The notes under the pieces are model-generated. The model was not told where the DNA came from and made no database searches. It was given only the letters and a program-made list of their open reading frames with translations. The translations under genes and the position numbers were made by a program. Shown here piece by piece: positions 43,421-52,968 of a DNA stretch of 64,000 nt; within the stretch, counting starts at the first letter, position 1, and every line of letters begins with the position of its first letter. Where the stretch lies: positions 90,553 to 154,552 of the forward strand of contig JAABRD010000005.1 in NCBI GenBank assembly GCA_011391085.1. Direction: 5' to 3'. This stretch comes from Thiotrichaceae bacterium. Lineage in GTDB: Bacteria; Pseudomonadota; Gammaproteobacteria; Beggiatoales; Beggiatoaceae.

Positions 43421-43450
43421 AGGAGTTCAAAGCGACGCTTTGGACTCCTA
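43421..43450. repeat. AGGAGTTCAAAGCG palindrome
   Basis: A 30-bp palindrome between higBA and the next toxin-antitoxin pair; may serve as a terminator stem. Confidence 0.6.
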
Positions 43451-43570
43451 CCTAAATCGCTTGACTACCATAGCAACCTCTGTTAGCCTGTACACTTCTC
43501 AACTCTGAGAGTACCAAATGCCCTATTCACCTAGTCATTGGCATTCGCCAATTAAAATGGAGAAATTCTG

Positions 43571-43930
43571 ATGTTTTCATCTGTGGAAACGATTGTCAAA
43601 CAAACCGAACTGCTGACCTTTGCCGAACAATGGGAGTTACTTTCTCAGCTAGTGCAACGGTTACGGCAACAAGTCTTACCGCCTGCAACTGAAACGACTT
43701 CCGCGTTTTCAGAATCGTGGCGTCCCTCCCAGAAGTGGCAAGATACGCCAGGGTTAACGAAAGTGGAGAATCAGCACCGGTTCCCACTACCTGCGAAGAA
43801 TCCCTTTCCTCCTACACGAGTAGAGGAGGTAGCAGGTTGCCTTAAATATTCTGGACCACCAAAAACGTTAGCCGATATGGAAGAGGCTATCCGGGTAGGT
43901 GTGTTGGAGTCTTGGCATGAAGGCAATTGA
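43571..43930 (+). CDS. antitoxin-like protein of a PIN toxin pair
   Basis: The 119-residue product begins SVETIVKQTELLTFAEQWEL, a helix common in small antitoxins of cyanobacteria and sulfur bacteria. After a low-complexity middle rich in Pro and Ser it ends GCLKYSGPPKTLADMEEAIR, like the C-terminal toxin-binding tail of AbrB/VapB antitoxins. The DNA-binding swapped hairpin is not obvious. GGAG precedes the ATG. It overlaps the PIN gene by 14 bp. Confidence 0.65.
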   Translation: MFSSVETIVKQTELLTFAEQWELLSQLVQRLRQQVLPPATETTSAFSESWRPSQKWQDTPGLTKVENQHRFPLPAKNPFPPTRVEEVAGCLKYSGPPKTLADMEEAIRVGVLESWHEGN

Positions 43931-44309
43931 CACCAATATCGTAGTACGTTTTTTAACCCAAGATGACGAGGTTCAGTTTACACGGGCGGTTAAACTATTT
44001 ACAGAAGAACAACTGTTTATCCCAGAGACCGTGTTTCTGGAAACCGAATGGGTATTAAGGTTCTCATATCGCTATACGTCTTCTGAAATTATTGAAGGGT
44101 TTAGGAGTATTTTGGGTTTACCTAACGTTCATGTAGAAGACCTAGACAAAATCATTCAAATTATCGAGTGGTATCAACAAGGAATAGATTTTGCAGATGC
44201 AGTTCATCTAGCGAATAGTCAGCTGAAGTCTTCTGAATTACTCACGTTTGACCACCAGTTTATTAACCGTGCAAAACACTTGAGTCGTTGTCTGGTACGA
44301 AAACCTTAG
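43917..44309 (+). CDS. VapC-like PIN-domain toxin
   Basis: The ATG at 43917 gives 130 residues: MKAIDTNIVVRFLTQDD with the first Asp, FIPETVFLETEWVLR with the Glu, DFADAVHLANS with two acids, and LLTFDHQFINRAKHL with the last Asp. All four PIN metal ligands are visible, so it looks active as an RNase toxin. It overlaps its antitoxin gene by 14 bp. Confidence 0.85.
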   Translation: MKAIDTNIVVRFLTQDDEVQFTRAVKLFTEEQLFIPETVFLETEWVLRFSYRYTSSEIIEGFRSILGLPNVHVEDLDKIIQIIEWYQQGIDFADAVHLANSQLKSSELLTFDHQFINRAKHLSRCLVRKP

Positions 44310-44366
44310 ATTCGGTGAGTTCTCTTCTCAGAGGAGAAGCTTCTCTGAACCCCCAAATTTTGGAAT

Positions 44367-44396
44367 CCAGGAGTCCAAAGCGAAGCTTTGGACTCC
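44367..44396. repeat. CCAGGAGTCCAAAGC palindrome
   Basis: A 30-bp palindrome in the convergent gap between vapC and the polyketide synthase gene; likely a terminator stem or repeat. Confidence 0.6.
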
Positions 44397-44414
44397 CTTG
44401 AACCATTACATCAA

Positions 44415-47400
44415 CTACCCCGTCTTTCTCACCGCATCAAACTCCTGATCAATCAATGCCGCCAAATCGTCTTCGGATAACTGTTCAACCGTCGCTAAAG
44501 ATTCGGTTGCCGCTGGTTGTGCAGGAGGAAGTTGTACGGAGGACTTCTGGCTTAAAGAAGTCAACACCTCGTTGAGAAGATAATCGGCAACCTTTTCTAC
44601 CGTCGAATATTTGAATAGCAGGGTCGCAGGTAGTGAACATTTTAAACTGGCTTGTAAGCGATTTCTGACTTCTATGGAAGTTAAAGAATCCACGCCCATG
44701 TCAAAAAATCCTGTTTGTAAACCTACCAGGTCCAGAGAGTTGAAACCTAGTACTTTGGCCACTAGAGATTGTATAGAGGACATGAGATGGTCCCGTTGTT
44801 CCGCCGGTGGTAATGCTTCCAATTGCGCCAACAAATCCGCCGTTGGGGTCGAAGGTTGCGCAGTAGAGGAGGTGACTTTGGGGGCAAAGTGAGACAAGAA
44901 TGGTGGTACCCTGTCACTCGCCAAGAAGTGGGTCCAGTCCACCGGTATCACGCCTACTTGTGGCATCTGCGGTTGTAATAACAGTTGTTCAAGAATTTGC
45001 ACCCCTTGCGCGGGTGAAATTTTACCCAATCCTTTGGTTTCTAACCGTTCCTCCGTTTTGTGTTGGGCCGCCATGCCAATCTCAGACCAAGCACCCCAAT
45101 TGATGCTTAATGCGGGGAGTCCTTGTTGATGACGATAATGCGCCAACGCATCCAAGAAAGTATTGGCGGCGGTATAATTGGCCTGACCTTGGGAACCTAC
45201 CAAAGCAGTGATGGAGGAGAACATCACAAAGAAGTCTAATGGCAAGTCTTTAGTCAAAGTATGTAAGTGCCAACCCCCTAATACTTTCGGGGCCAACGCA
45301 ACTTTGAATTGATCCCAGGTTTGAGAAATCAACATGCCATCGGCAATGACACCGGCGGCATGAATGACTCCGCGTAACGGGGGATGTGACAACTTAATCT
45401 CCTCCATCACGTCACGCAGGTGGGAAAAATTAGAGACATCCACAGCCTTGACTGTAACCGTGGCGCCTGCTTCTTCTAGGGCTTGCAGGGATTGACGGAC
45501 TTCGGGTTTGGCACCACTGCGTCCTAGCAAGACCAACTGTTTTGCCCCATGTTCTACCATCCAGTGGGCGATATGCAAACCTAATGCACCTAGTCCACCC
45601 GTGAGGAGGTAAGTGGCGTCACTGTGGAATTGAAGCGTCTTGGTGGTCTGGGGAGACTTTTTGTGACGCGCCAGTCTAGCTACGTAACGGGTTTGATTGC
45701 GAACACCAATTTGGTCTTCGGGGGTCGTTTGATGCAATTCGGCCATGAGGAATTGGGTCTGTTCCGCTAAACCTGTCAGGTCTCGCAGACCTGACAGGTT
45801 TATTCCGTTGTCCAAATCGATGCAGGTACAATGCAATTCTGGATGTTCCAACTGAATCACTTTGCCCAATCCCCATACCGGTGACTGTGCCACCTGAGTG
45901 ATAGAGTTTGCAATCGCCACCGCCCCTTGAGTCACTATCCACAGTCGTGGTGGCGCCGAGAAACTGGCTTGACTTAATGCTTGCACCAAATATAGCAAAC
46001 TGCCACTGCCTTCTAGTTGGGCTGTTTCCAAGTCTGTCACACTCATTTGGGAAGTGGCGGGCGCGTGTAAACTCCACCCATGCAATATTCCTTGCAACGT
46101 TCCAGGACGCTTTGACAGCGTTTGGAGGAGGCATTGATAGTGTTCAGGTTGGGTGGGATTTATCTCCACAGTGTCGGCATCTTTTTCCTGATAAGTGGTG
46201 CCTGCTAAGACCAAAGTGCAATGTCCACCTTGTTGTCTCAGGAGGGTAGCCAGTTGCTGACCGATACCTTGTTGGTCGGCAAAAATCAGCCACGACGAGA
46301 AACTAACTTTCTGTTCGTCATTGATGGCCAGAGGTTGCGGTTGCCACTCCACTTCATATAACCAATCAGGGGTTGCAGCACTTTGTTGTTGCAACACTTC
46401 GCGACTGATTTCACGTCCTTCTAAGCCAAACAGTTCAATAACCAATTGTCCACTTTCTTCAAACAGGGCAATGTCTCCGGTTAAGCCATCGGCACGTAAA
46501 CGGCAGTATCCCCATAGCTTATCGGATTGCGGTTGTTGATGAAACTGAATTTTCTCAATGCTAAATGGCAACATCGCATTTTTAGTTTTAGGGCCAATGG
46601 TGGCAATCAAGAGGACAAAACCAGCGTCAATTAACCCAGGGTGGAGATGAAAACCTTCTAATTCCATCAAGGCCGGCGGTTGCACAATGCGACAAATGCC
46701 TTCTCCCTTCCCTCTTCTAAACACTGCCATCCAACGATAACTGGGACCAAATTCGACTTGATGATGGTTGCCGATATAAGAGTAATAATCACTGGCTAAC
46801 GTTTCTTCGGAACACCGCGCCCAGATTTCTTGGTAAGGCAGGGTCGTCGTGGGAACGACATGAGGAACCGTTTTAACTTTGCCAGTCACATGATTAGCCC
46901 AGATTTGCCGTTGGTCTGGGTCAAAACTAATCACTTGGAACCCCGCCCCTTGGTGGTCTTCCTCTGGCGTCAAGGCAAGTTGAATAGTTCTCCCCCCCTC
47001 CTCTGGTACCACGAGGGCATGAGACAAGACCAGGTCCGCCAACGCATATTTTTTATCGTTACCAAACGTCACCAAGGCCGCTTCTAACAGCAAGGATAGA
47101 TAGAAGGTTGCAGAGACCACCATGCGGCCATACACGCGGTGATCGGTGAGAAACGGTAGCGATTTGAGACTGATATGAGATTCAAACAGCGTCTCCTTGA
47201 GAAGAGGCGATTGAATGTGTCTCCCCAGTAACGGATGGGCGTGTATATCCACCGACCCCATGACTTCTTTAAAGGAGGTGGTCAAGTCCATCCAATACCG
47301 TTGCCGTTGGAACGGATAGGTTGGCAAGGTCACTTTGCGACGCGCATAATCTTTGTCCACGCCTTCCCAATCGACGGCAACACCTTGGGCATACAGGGTC

Positions 47401-50045
47401 CCTAAACTTTGGAATAGCGATTGCCAGTCGGCTTGATTTGCCCGTAAACTGGGCAACCACAGTCTCTTGTCTTCGTCTTCCAAACATTGACGACCCATTC
47501 CCAGCAACGTGGGTTTAGGTCCCATTTCGATAAACACTTCCACCCCTTGTCCACGCAACGTCTCCATGCTATCGGCAAATCGCACCGCTTGTCTGACATG
47601 GTTACACCAGTAGGTGGCCGTCTTTATCTCCTCTGTCACGGGTTGCCCGGTGACATTAGAAATAATATCGATGTTAGGAGAAGAGTAGGTCACTTGCTTC
47701 GCCACTTGTTCAAATTCCGCCAACATGGGTTCCATGAGAGGAGAATGGAAGGCATGAGAGACTTGCAACCGTTTCGTTTTAATCTGTTGCGCCTGCAAGG
47801 TTTGGACAATGGCTTCAATGGCTGAAGTTTCACCAGAGATGACGACACTTTCAGGACCGTTGATAGCGGCAATGGAAACGGCGTGACGATAGGGTTGGAG
47901 GAGTGGCAGAAGATGTTCTTCCGTGGTGATGGCGGAAACCATTTGGCCATTTGGTGGCAATGCTTGCATCAGTCGCCCACGGGTAGCAATTAACTTGAGT
48001 CCATCTTCTAAACTGAACACGCCGGCGATGCAAGCGGCCACGTATTCTCCAACACTGTGGCCCATTACCACCGTGGGCGTGATGCACCAGGACCGCCATA
48101 ATTCAGCTAACGCATATTCAATGGCAAACAAGGCTGGTTGCGTGTAAGCGGTATCATCAATAGGGGACGAATCGCCTGCGGTTGGGTAGAGAACCGAGAG
48201 GAGGGGTTGGGCCAAATAAGGACGTAAAATTTCGTCACAACGTTCTAACGTCTTCCGAAAGGTTGGTTGCGTTTCATAGAGTTGCCGACCCATTCCGATA
48301 TATTGAGAACCTTGACCGGTGAAGAGGAAGGCAATCTTGTCGGTATTGACATTGTTGGTTTTCACCAAGACACTGGGTTCTTCAGAGTTTTCTAACTTTC
48401 CTAAACCTTGAAGGTTTAGGAAAGTTGATAAGTGTTGTTTCAATTCCGCTTTGGAAGAACCCACTACGGCCAGACGCGAGTGATTAAAATGGGTGCGTCC
48501 CAAATGCGTGGTATAACATATATCGGCAATCCCCACGTCATTTTCTTCAGACAGCAAGTTGACATATCGATCTGCTAAATCGACTAATGCTGGTTCCTGT
48601 TTAGCTGAGAGTGTCAACAAGTGCGTCGGCCTATCAATTTCTGATGGTGTATAAGAAGGGATAGGCGCCTCCTCCAAGAGGATATGCGCATTGGTACCAC
48701 TGAACCCAAAGGCACTCGTCCCAGCCCTACGTAAACGTTCGGTTTGGCGCGGCCAGGGAGTCACTTCCGTCACCACTTTGATCGGTAATTCATTCCAAGA
48801 AATCAGCGGATTGGGTTGCTTAAAGTGTAAATTGGGAGGTAATTCTTCATGCTGAAAAGACTGAATAATTTTAATTACAGAAGCCATCCCGGCGGCGGAT
48901 TCCGAATGGCCAATATTAGACTTACAAGAACCTAACCAGAGGGTTTGATTGGCAAAATAATCAGCTTTGAGAAGATGTCCAATCGCTTCTACCTCAATGG
49001 GGTCTCCTAACGAGGTGCCAGTACCATGCGCTTCTATGTAATCAATATCCTTGATAGACAATTGGGCATCCCGTAAGGCTTGCTGAATCACTTTTTGTTG
49101 GGCGAGTCCATTGGGGGCGGTAAGACCGGCACTGCGGCCATCTTGATTAATGGCAGAACCGCGGACGACAGCGAGAATGCGGTCTTGATCTTGAAGGGCG
49201 TCACGCAACCGTTTGAGAACTATCACCCCACATCCTTCTGCTTTTGAGAAGCCATTGGCAGCGGCATCAAAAGATTTACAATATCCTTCAGGCGACAACG
49301 ATTGCTGTTTGCAAAAGGAGATGTGCATGGAGGGATTGAGAATTAAAAACACGCCACCGACGAGGGCGAGGTTAGATTCTCTCATTCTCAAACTTTGGCA
49401 AGCCAGATGAAAGGCGACTAGGGCTGAAGAACAAGCGGTGTCGACGGAGAAACAGGGACCTTCGAAACCGTAAGTATATGAAATACGACCAGATGCGGTA
49501 CTATCGGTGGCACCTGTGGCAGAATAAGCGTCGATTCGTTCGTAAAAACCGGAGTGACGGTGGGCCAGCAGGTAATCTTCAGCGGAGATTCCCACAAATA
49601 CGCCGGTTTGACTTTTCATCAATTTAGAAACATCTAGGCAAGCATTTTCTAACGCTTCCCAACTCACTTCTAACAACAAGCGTTGTTGCGGGTCTAAACC
49701 GGTGGCTTCCTTGGGGGAGATGCTGAAAAAGTAAGCATCAAAGTCTTCTACTGGCACGTTGAGAAAACCGCCTTTATGAGTGTACATCTTTCCAGGGGCT
49801 TCGGGATTAGGATCATAATATTTCTGCCAATCCCAACGAGTAGGGGGAATATCGGAGATTCCATCTTTGCCACTCCTTAGCAACTCCCAATAGAGTTCTG
49901 GATTATTCGCCCCGCCTGGAAAACGACAGCCCATGCCAATGATAGCCAAGGGTTCGTGGTGCATCGCTTCCAGTTGGGTAACTTTATCCTGGGCTTTTTT
50001 CAAAGCAATATAAAGTTTTTTTAGGGTTTCGGTCTCGGCAGACAT
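44415..50045 (-). CDS. single-module type I polyketide synthase (KS-AT-DH-KR-ACP)
   Basis: The 1876-residue product begins with a short coiled docking helix. KS (~30-455): DTACSSALVAFHLA, EAHGTGTSLGDPIEVEA, SNIGHSESAAGM. AT (~575-870): FTGQGSQYIGMG, GHSVGEYVA, HAFHSP, which points to malonyl-CoA. DH (~935-1210): HPLLG, DHRVYGRMVVSATF, HPGLIDAGF; the usual Pro of HxxxGxxxxP is Ser here. KR (~1475-1690): YLLTGGLGALGLHIAHWM, FSSITALVGSQGQANYTAAN. ACP (~1770-1850): DMGVDSLTSIEVR with the phosphopantetheine Ser. No ER, methyltransferase or thioesterase is seen. It stands alone, so partners and product are unknown. Two 33-bp palindromes are inserted in frame. Confidence 0.95.
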   Translation of the reverse strand: MSAETETLKKLYIALKKAQDKVTQLEAMHHEPLAIIGMGCRFPGGANNPELYWELLRSGKDGISDIPPTRWDWQKYYDPNPEAPGKMYTHKGGFLNVPVEDFDAYFFSISPKEATGLDPQQRLLLEVSWEALENACLDVSKLMKSQTGVFVGISAEDYLLAHRHSGFYERIDAYSATGATDSTASGRISYTYGFEGPCFSVDTACSSALVAFHLACQSLRMRESNLALVGGVFLILNPSMHISFCKQQSLSPEGYCKSFDAAANGFSKAEGCGVIVLKRLRDALQDQDRILAVVRGSAINQDGRSAGLTAPNGLAQQKVIQQALRDAQLSIKDIDYIEAHGTGTSLGDPIEVEAIGHLLKADYFANQTLWLGSCKSNIGHSESAAGMASVIKIIQSFQHEELPPNLHFKQPNPLISWNELPIKVVTEVTPWPRQTERLRRAGTSAFGFSGTNAHILLEEAPIPSYTPSEIDRPTHLLTLSAKQEPALVDLADRYVNLLSEENDVGIADICYTTHLGRTHFNHSRLAVVGSSKAELKQHLSTFLNLQGLGKLENSEEPSVLVKTNNVNTDKIAFLFTGQGSQYIGMGRQLYETQPTFRKTLERCDEILRPYLAQPLLSVLYPTAGDSSPIDDTAYTQPALFAIEYALAELWRSWCITPTVVMGHSVGEYVAACIAGVFSLEDGLKLIATRGRLMQALPPNGQMVSAITTEEHLLPLLQPYRHAVSIAAINGPESVVISGETSAIEAIVQTLQAQQIKTKRLQVSHAFHSPLMEPMLAEFEQVAKQVTYSSPNIDIISNVTGQPVTEEIKTATYWCNHVRQAVRFADSMETLRGQGVEVFIEMGPKPTLLGMGRQCLEDEDKRLWLPSLRANQADWQSLFQSLGTLYAQGVAVDWEGVDKDYARRKVTLPTYPFQRQRYWMDLTTSFKEVMGSVDIHAHPLLGRHIQSPLLKETLFESHISLKSLPFLTDHRVYGRMVVSATFYLSLLLEAALVTFGNDKKYALADLVLSHALVVPEEGGRTIQLALTPEEDHQGAGFQVISFDPDQRQIWANHVTGKVKTVPHVVPTTTLPYQEIWARCSEETLASDYYSYIGNHHQVEFGPSYRWMAVFRRGKGEGICRIVQPPALMELEGFHLHPGLIDAGFVLLIATIGPKTKNAMLPFSIEKIQFHQQPQSDKLWGYCRLRADGLTGDIALFEESGQLVIELFGLEGREISREVLQQQSAATPDWLYEVEWQPQPLAINDEQKVSFSSWLIFADQQGIGQQLATLLRQQGGHCTLVLAGTTYQEKDADTVEINPTQPEHYQCLLQTLSKRPGTLQGILHGWSLHAPATSQMSVTDLETAQLEGSGSLLYLVQALSQASFSAPPRLWIVTQGAVAIANSITQVAQSPVWGLGKVIQLEHPELHCTCIDLDNGINLSGLRDLTGLAEQTQFLMAELHQTTPEDQIGVRNQTRYVARLARHKKSPQTTKTLQFHSDATYLLTGGLGALGLHIAHWMVEHGAKQLVLLGRSGAKPEVRQSLQALEEAGATVTVKAVDVSNFSHLRDVMEEIKLSHPPLRGVIHAAGVIADGMLISQTWDQFKVALAPKVLGGWHLHTLTKDLPLDFFVMFSSITALVGSQGQANYTAANTFLDALAHYRHQQGLPALSINWGAWSEIGMAAQHKTEERLETKGLGKISPAQGVQILEQLLLQPQMPQVGVIPVDWTHFLASDRVPPFLSHFAPKVTSSTAQPSTPTADLLAQLEALPPAEQRDHLMSSIQSLVAKVLGFNSLDLVGLQTGFFDMGVDSLTSIEVRNRLQASLKCSLPATLLFKYSTVEKVADYLLNEVLTSLSQKSSVQLPPAQPAATESLATVEQLSEDDLAALIDQEFDAVRKTG
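45769..45801. repeat. in-frame 33-bp palindrome in the polyketide synthase (AAACCTGTCAGGTCT)
   Basis: Perfect 14-base arms surround a 5-base centre. On the gene strand it encodes NLSGLRDLTGL, in the linker before KR. It is the same family as 13228 and 13279. Confidence 0.8.
48394..48426. repeat. in-frame 33-bp palindrome in the polyketide synthase (AACTTTCCTAAACCTT)
   Basis: Perfect 16-base arms and a single-base centre encode FLNLQGLGKL in the KS-AT linker. It is the same family as 2543-2575. Confidence 0.8.
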
Positions 50046-50109
50046 AAATAATACGTTTTTTGATTGCAGTGAATTGACGAAATAGGTGGATGGTTAGGTT
50101 CTAACATTG

Positions 50110-50224
50110 GGTAGTGATGCAATGTGGGTGAGATGTTTACCCTCACCCCCGGCCCCTCTCCCTCTGGGAGAGGGGCCGGGGGTGAGGGCAACTCTATTAA
50201 TATCACCCAGATTGCATCACTACC
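50110..50224. mobile_element. 115-bp MITE with GGTAGTGATG ends and GC-rich interior (copy F)
   Basis: Ends GGTAGTGATGCAATGTGGGT and the complement of GGTAGTGATGCAATCTGGGT. The interior is the CCCTCACCCCCGGCCCCTCT palindrome. Unlike the other copies, its flanks TAACATTG and CATTTAAA do not match. Confidence 0.75.
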
Positions 50225-50291
50225 CATTTAAAGTTGTCAAATCTGCCTGATAAGATAACACCGTTTAATAAACTTTTCTATCATTCAGCCC

Positions 50292-50993
50292 CTAATTGTA
50301 TTCCAAGACACAAGCATCCTCATCGGTTTGCCTCTCTTCAGAACTTTCCCAGTCCACTTTATGACTCTGCAATAGGCAATTTTTGACACACTTCATCAAC
50401 ATTACCATCGAGTTTTCTGTACCAGTTTCGGAAAGAGGCGAGTCAGGAGTTGAGGGTTGGTGGAACCCCTGACTAGACATTCGACATGAGAAATTATGCA
50501 AGAGGGTAAGCAAGTCCGCAGTCAGTTCGGCCTCAGAATCGAAGACCGTTTGGTTGAGAACGATGATCCGGCCACCGTTTTGTTCAATCAACCATTCGAG
50601 GATGTCAAAATTAAATTGTGCTAAACAAGAACGGTGAACCACGACCACTTCTAATTTATCCCCCGCCAACACTTTTTCTAATAGGGAATGTAATCCCCTG
50701 CGTTTACCATTGAGTGTACTACCCACATCTTTGATAACCTCATAGGTGGGGTAACGGGTTCGCAGACATTCAACTTGCCGTTCCAATTCTTCTCGTTGTT
50801 TGGAACTACTGACGCGACAATAACAAATGCCCGTGTAATTGGCCGGTTTACCAAGCAACTTTGAAATGTTATAGCGTCTTTGACCCGTTTCAGTTACAAT
50901 GTGGTCGATTTTTCCCCGTTTGGCCCAACTCCTAAGAGTATTGGGATGAACGTTAAGCAGTTCACTGGCTTTTCGACTGGGTAAATATTTCAT
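50292..50993 (-). CDS. IS607-type serine recombinase, probably degenerate
   Basis: The 233-residue product has a MerR-like helix-turn-helix (LPSRKASELLNVHPNTLRSW) and a serine recombinase domain with CYCRVSSSKQREELERQVE, where the catalytic Ser is present. VVVVHRSCLAQFNFDILEWL follows at the place where IS607 TnpA normally has a DRL(A/T)RF motif. Both arginines are replaced (Cys and Gln). The C-terminus diverges after LTADLLTLLHNFSCR into an unrelated ~50-residue tail. No tnpB gene is adjacent. It is probably an immobile remnant or a repurposed DNA-binding protein. Confidence 0.75.
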   Translation of the reverse strand: MKYLPSRKASELLNVHPNTLRSWAKRGKIDHIVTETGQRRYNISKLLGKPANYTGICYCRVSSSKQREELERQVECLRTRYPTYEVIKDVGSTLNGKRRGLHSLLEKVLAGDKLEVVVVHRSCLAQFNFDILEWLIEQNGGRIIVLNQTVFDSEAELTADLLTLLHNFSCRMSSQGFHQPSTPDSPLSETGTENSMVMLMKCVKNCLLQSHKVDWESSEERQTDEDACVLEYN

Positions 50994-51113
50994 AGATGTT
51001 GAAATGATTGAGATATACTTTTAGGAACCGTCTAGTGAAGAGACTTAATTTCTCAACACCATCTGAAATCCCCGTTTTTTTCACACCCATAATTTATGAA
51101 TTTTACTGTCTTG

Positions 51114-51143
51114 TTGCGCAGACAGTGTGAAAACGAGTATAAT
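51114..51143 (+). promoter_or_regulatory. possible promoter of alaC
   Basis: TTGCGC at 51114-51119 and TATAAT at 51138-51143 are 18 bp apart. This leaves an untranslated leader of about 165 bases before the ATG at 51316, with no structure that I recognise. Confidence 0.45.
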
Positions 51144-51315
51144 ATAAGGATAGTTGTTTGCAAAGTCGAGGGGCGCCGATTACCCATTTTTATGGGCAAA
51201 TTACTCATTATTTTTTCTATGGAAATGGTACTTGGAGAATGACAAGTGGGTTATTACTTCCCCAAATTTGTCAGCCCTTTCCATTTTTCCAATTATTAGG
51301 ACTTATTATTTTTTT

Positions 51316-52500
51316 ATGAATACAGAATTTCCACGTATCAAACGTCTTCCCCCCTACGTTTTTAATATTGTAGGTGAACTCAAAATGCAAGCCCGTGCGA
51401 ATGGGGAAGACATCATTGATTTTGGCATGGGCAACCCTGATCAACCGACACCAAAACACATCGTCGATAAACTTGTGGAAGTCGCGCAACGGGAGAATAC
51501 CCATCGCTACTCAGCTTCCAAAGGTATCCCGCGGTTGCGGCGTGCTATCGCCAACTGGTACGCCCGACGCTATCATGTGACCTTGAATCCAGACACGGAA
51601 ACCATTGTCACCATCGGTTCGAAAGAAGGACTTTCTCATTTGGCCTTGGCGATCACAGGGCCTGGCGACTCGATATTGGTGCCCAATCCTGCTTACCCGA
51701 TTCACCCGTATGGTTTTGTGATAGCAGGTGCCGATATTCGTCATGTGCCACTGATTCCAGGTGTTGACTTCTTTGCGGAATTGGTCAAAGCGATTAACGA
51801 TTCTTGGCCACGTCCCAAAATGCTGGTTCTCAATTTTCCTGGGAATCCCACCACGCAATGTGTCGAACTGGATTTCTTTGAAAAGATCGTCGAAATTGCC
51901 AGAGAAAACGAAATTTGGATACTCCATGACTTAGCTTACGCGGACCTGGTCTTTGATGGCTACGTAGCCCCTTCCATTCTGCAAGTGCCAGGTGCCAAAG
52001 ACGTTGCAGTGGAAGCGTTCACTTTGTCAAAGAGTTACAACATGCCAGGTTGGCGGGTTGGTTTTATGTGTGGCAATCCCATCCTGATTGGCGCCTTGGC
52101 CCGCATCAAGTCTTACCTCGACTATGGGACCTTCACCCCCATTCAAGTGGCTGCTATCGCGGCGTTGGAAGACAATCAAGATTGCGTGACCGAAATTCGC
52201 GACATGTATCAAGAACGGCGCGATGTGTTATGTGACGGTCTCAATGCGTTAGGTTGGAAGGTCGAAAGACCCAAAGCGACTATGTTTGTCTGGGCCCCTA
52301 TTCCAGAACGATACAAGGCGATGGGGTCTTTGGAATTTTCCAAGAAGTTATTAAAAGAAGCGAAGGTAGCAGTCTCCCCTGGCATTGGCTTTGGTAGTTA
52401 TGGTGATGACCATGTACGGTTTGCCTTGATTGAAAATCCGCATCGTACTCGGCAGGCGTTACGAGGGATAAAGGAGATGTTTAGGAAAGATAAACAGTAA
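51316..52500 (+). CDS. alaC: alanine transaminase AlaC-type, PLP-dependent
   Basis: AlaC moves an amino group between glutamate and pyruvate. The start is set at the ATG 51316; the open frame begins 54 codons earlier in non-conserved sequence. The 394-residue class I/II aminotransferase starts [19 protein letters not shown]. It has [61 protein letters not shown], the PLP Lys in [16 protein letters not shown], and [11 protein letters not shown]. These match the AlaC group. A homoserine dehydrogenase gene lies 1.3 kb downstream on the same strand, a pairing common in gammaproteobacteria. Confidence 0.92.
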   Translation: MNTEFPRIKRLPPYVFNIVGELKMQARANGEDIIDFGMGNPDQPTPKHIVDKLVEVAQRENTHRYSASKGIPRLRRAIANWYARRYHVTLNPDTETIVTIGSKEGLSHLALAITGPGDSILVPNPAYPIHPYGFVIAGADIRHVPLIPGVDFFAELVKAINDSWPRPKMLVLNFPGNPTTQCVELDFFEKIVEIARENEIWILHDLAYADLVFDGYVAPSILQVPGAKDVAVEAFTLSKSYNMPGWRVGFMCGNPILIGALARIKSYLDYGTFTPIQVAAIAALEDNQDCVTEIRDMYQERRDVLCDGLNALGWKVERPKATMFVWAPIPERYKAMGSLEFSKKLLKEAKVAVSPGIGFGSYGDDHVRFALIENPHRTRQALRGIKEMFRKDKQ

Positions 52501-52506
52501 TGGGGG

Positions 52507-52538
52507 AGAAACCGAGTTCTTTAAAAAACTCGGTTTCT
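52507..52538 (+). terminator. stem-loop after alaC
   Basis: AGAAACCGAGTT and AACTCGGTTTCT with an 8-base loop, followed by TTCTT, start 7 bases after the stop. It is a member of the dispersed hairpin family, well placed to act as a terminator. Confidence 0.55.
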
Positions 52539-52566
52539 TTCTTAACTTAAACACCGTTATTGAACC

Positions 52567-52968
52567 ATGCCTAAGACTCCAAATCCATCTTCACAAGACC
52601 TTAAACAACTGGCCAAAAAACGCTTGCATGAAGCAGAAGTACTGCTTGCGAATGGTAAATATGAGGACACCGTTTATTTATGCGGGTATGCTATAGAATT
52701 GGCATTGAAGGCGCGAATCTGTAAAACTTTAAAGTGGGTCATGTTTCCAGAGTCAGAGGTTCAAAATCCTCAAACCTTTAAAACTCATCACCTACTTACC
52801 TTGCTATACTTATCAGGGATACAAGCCAAGGTGTTGAACAAATACAAAATCGAATGGGCAACCATTGAAAACTGGAGTCCAGAAATGCGTTATGTTGCTA
52901 CGCCTATCACCTCATCTGAAGCCCAAAAGATACTCAATTCGGTGAAAACACTACTGAAGATATTATGA
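52567..52968 (+). CDS. HEPN-domain protein
   Basis: The 133-residue product has the HEPN helical pattern: LAKKRLHEAEVLLANGKYED, YLCGYAIELALKARICK, then KTHHLLTLLYLSG. HEPN proteins are often RNase toxins or nucleotidyltransferase partners. The catalytic R-x4-6-H motif is not clear here, although Arg and His residues are present, so activity is uncertain. It overlaps the next gene by 4 bp (ATGA), suggesting a two-gene toxin-antitoxin-like unit. It lies between alaC and hom, splitting an otherwise ordinary metabolic pair. Confidence 0.75.
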   Translation: MPKTPNPSSQDLKQLAKKRLHEAEVLLANGKYEDTVYLCGYAIELALKARICKTLKWVMFPESEVQNPQTFKTHHLLTLLYLSGIQAKVLNKYKIEWATIENWSPEMRYVATPITSSEAQKILNSVKTLLKIL

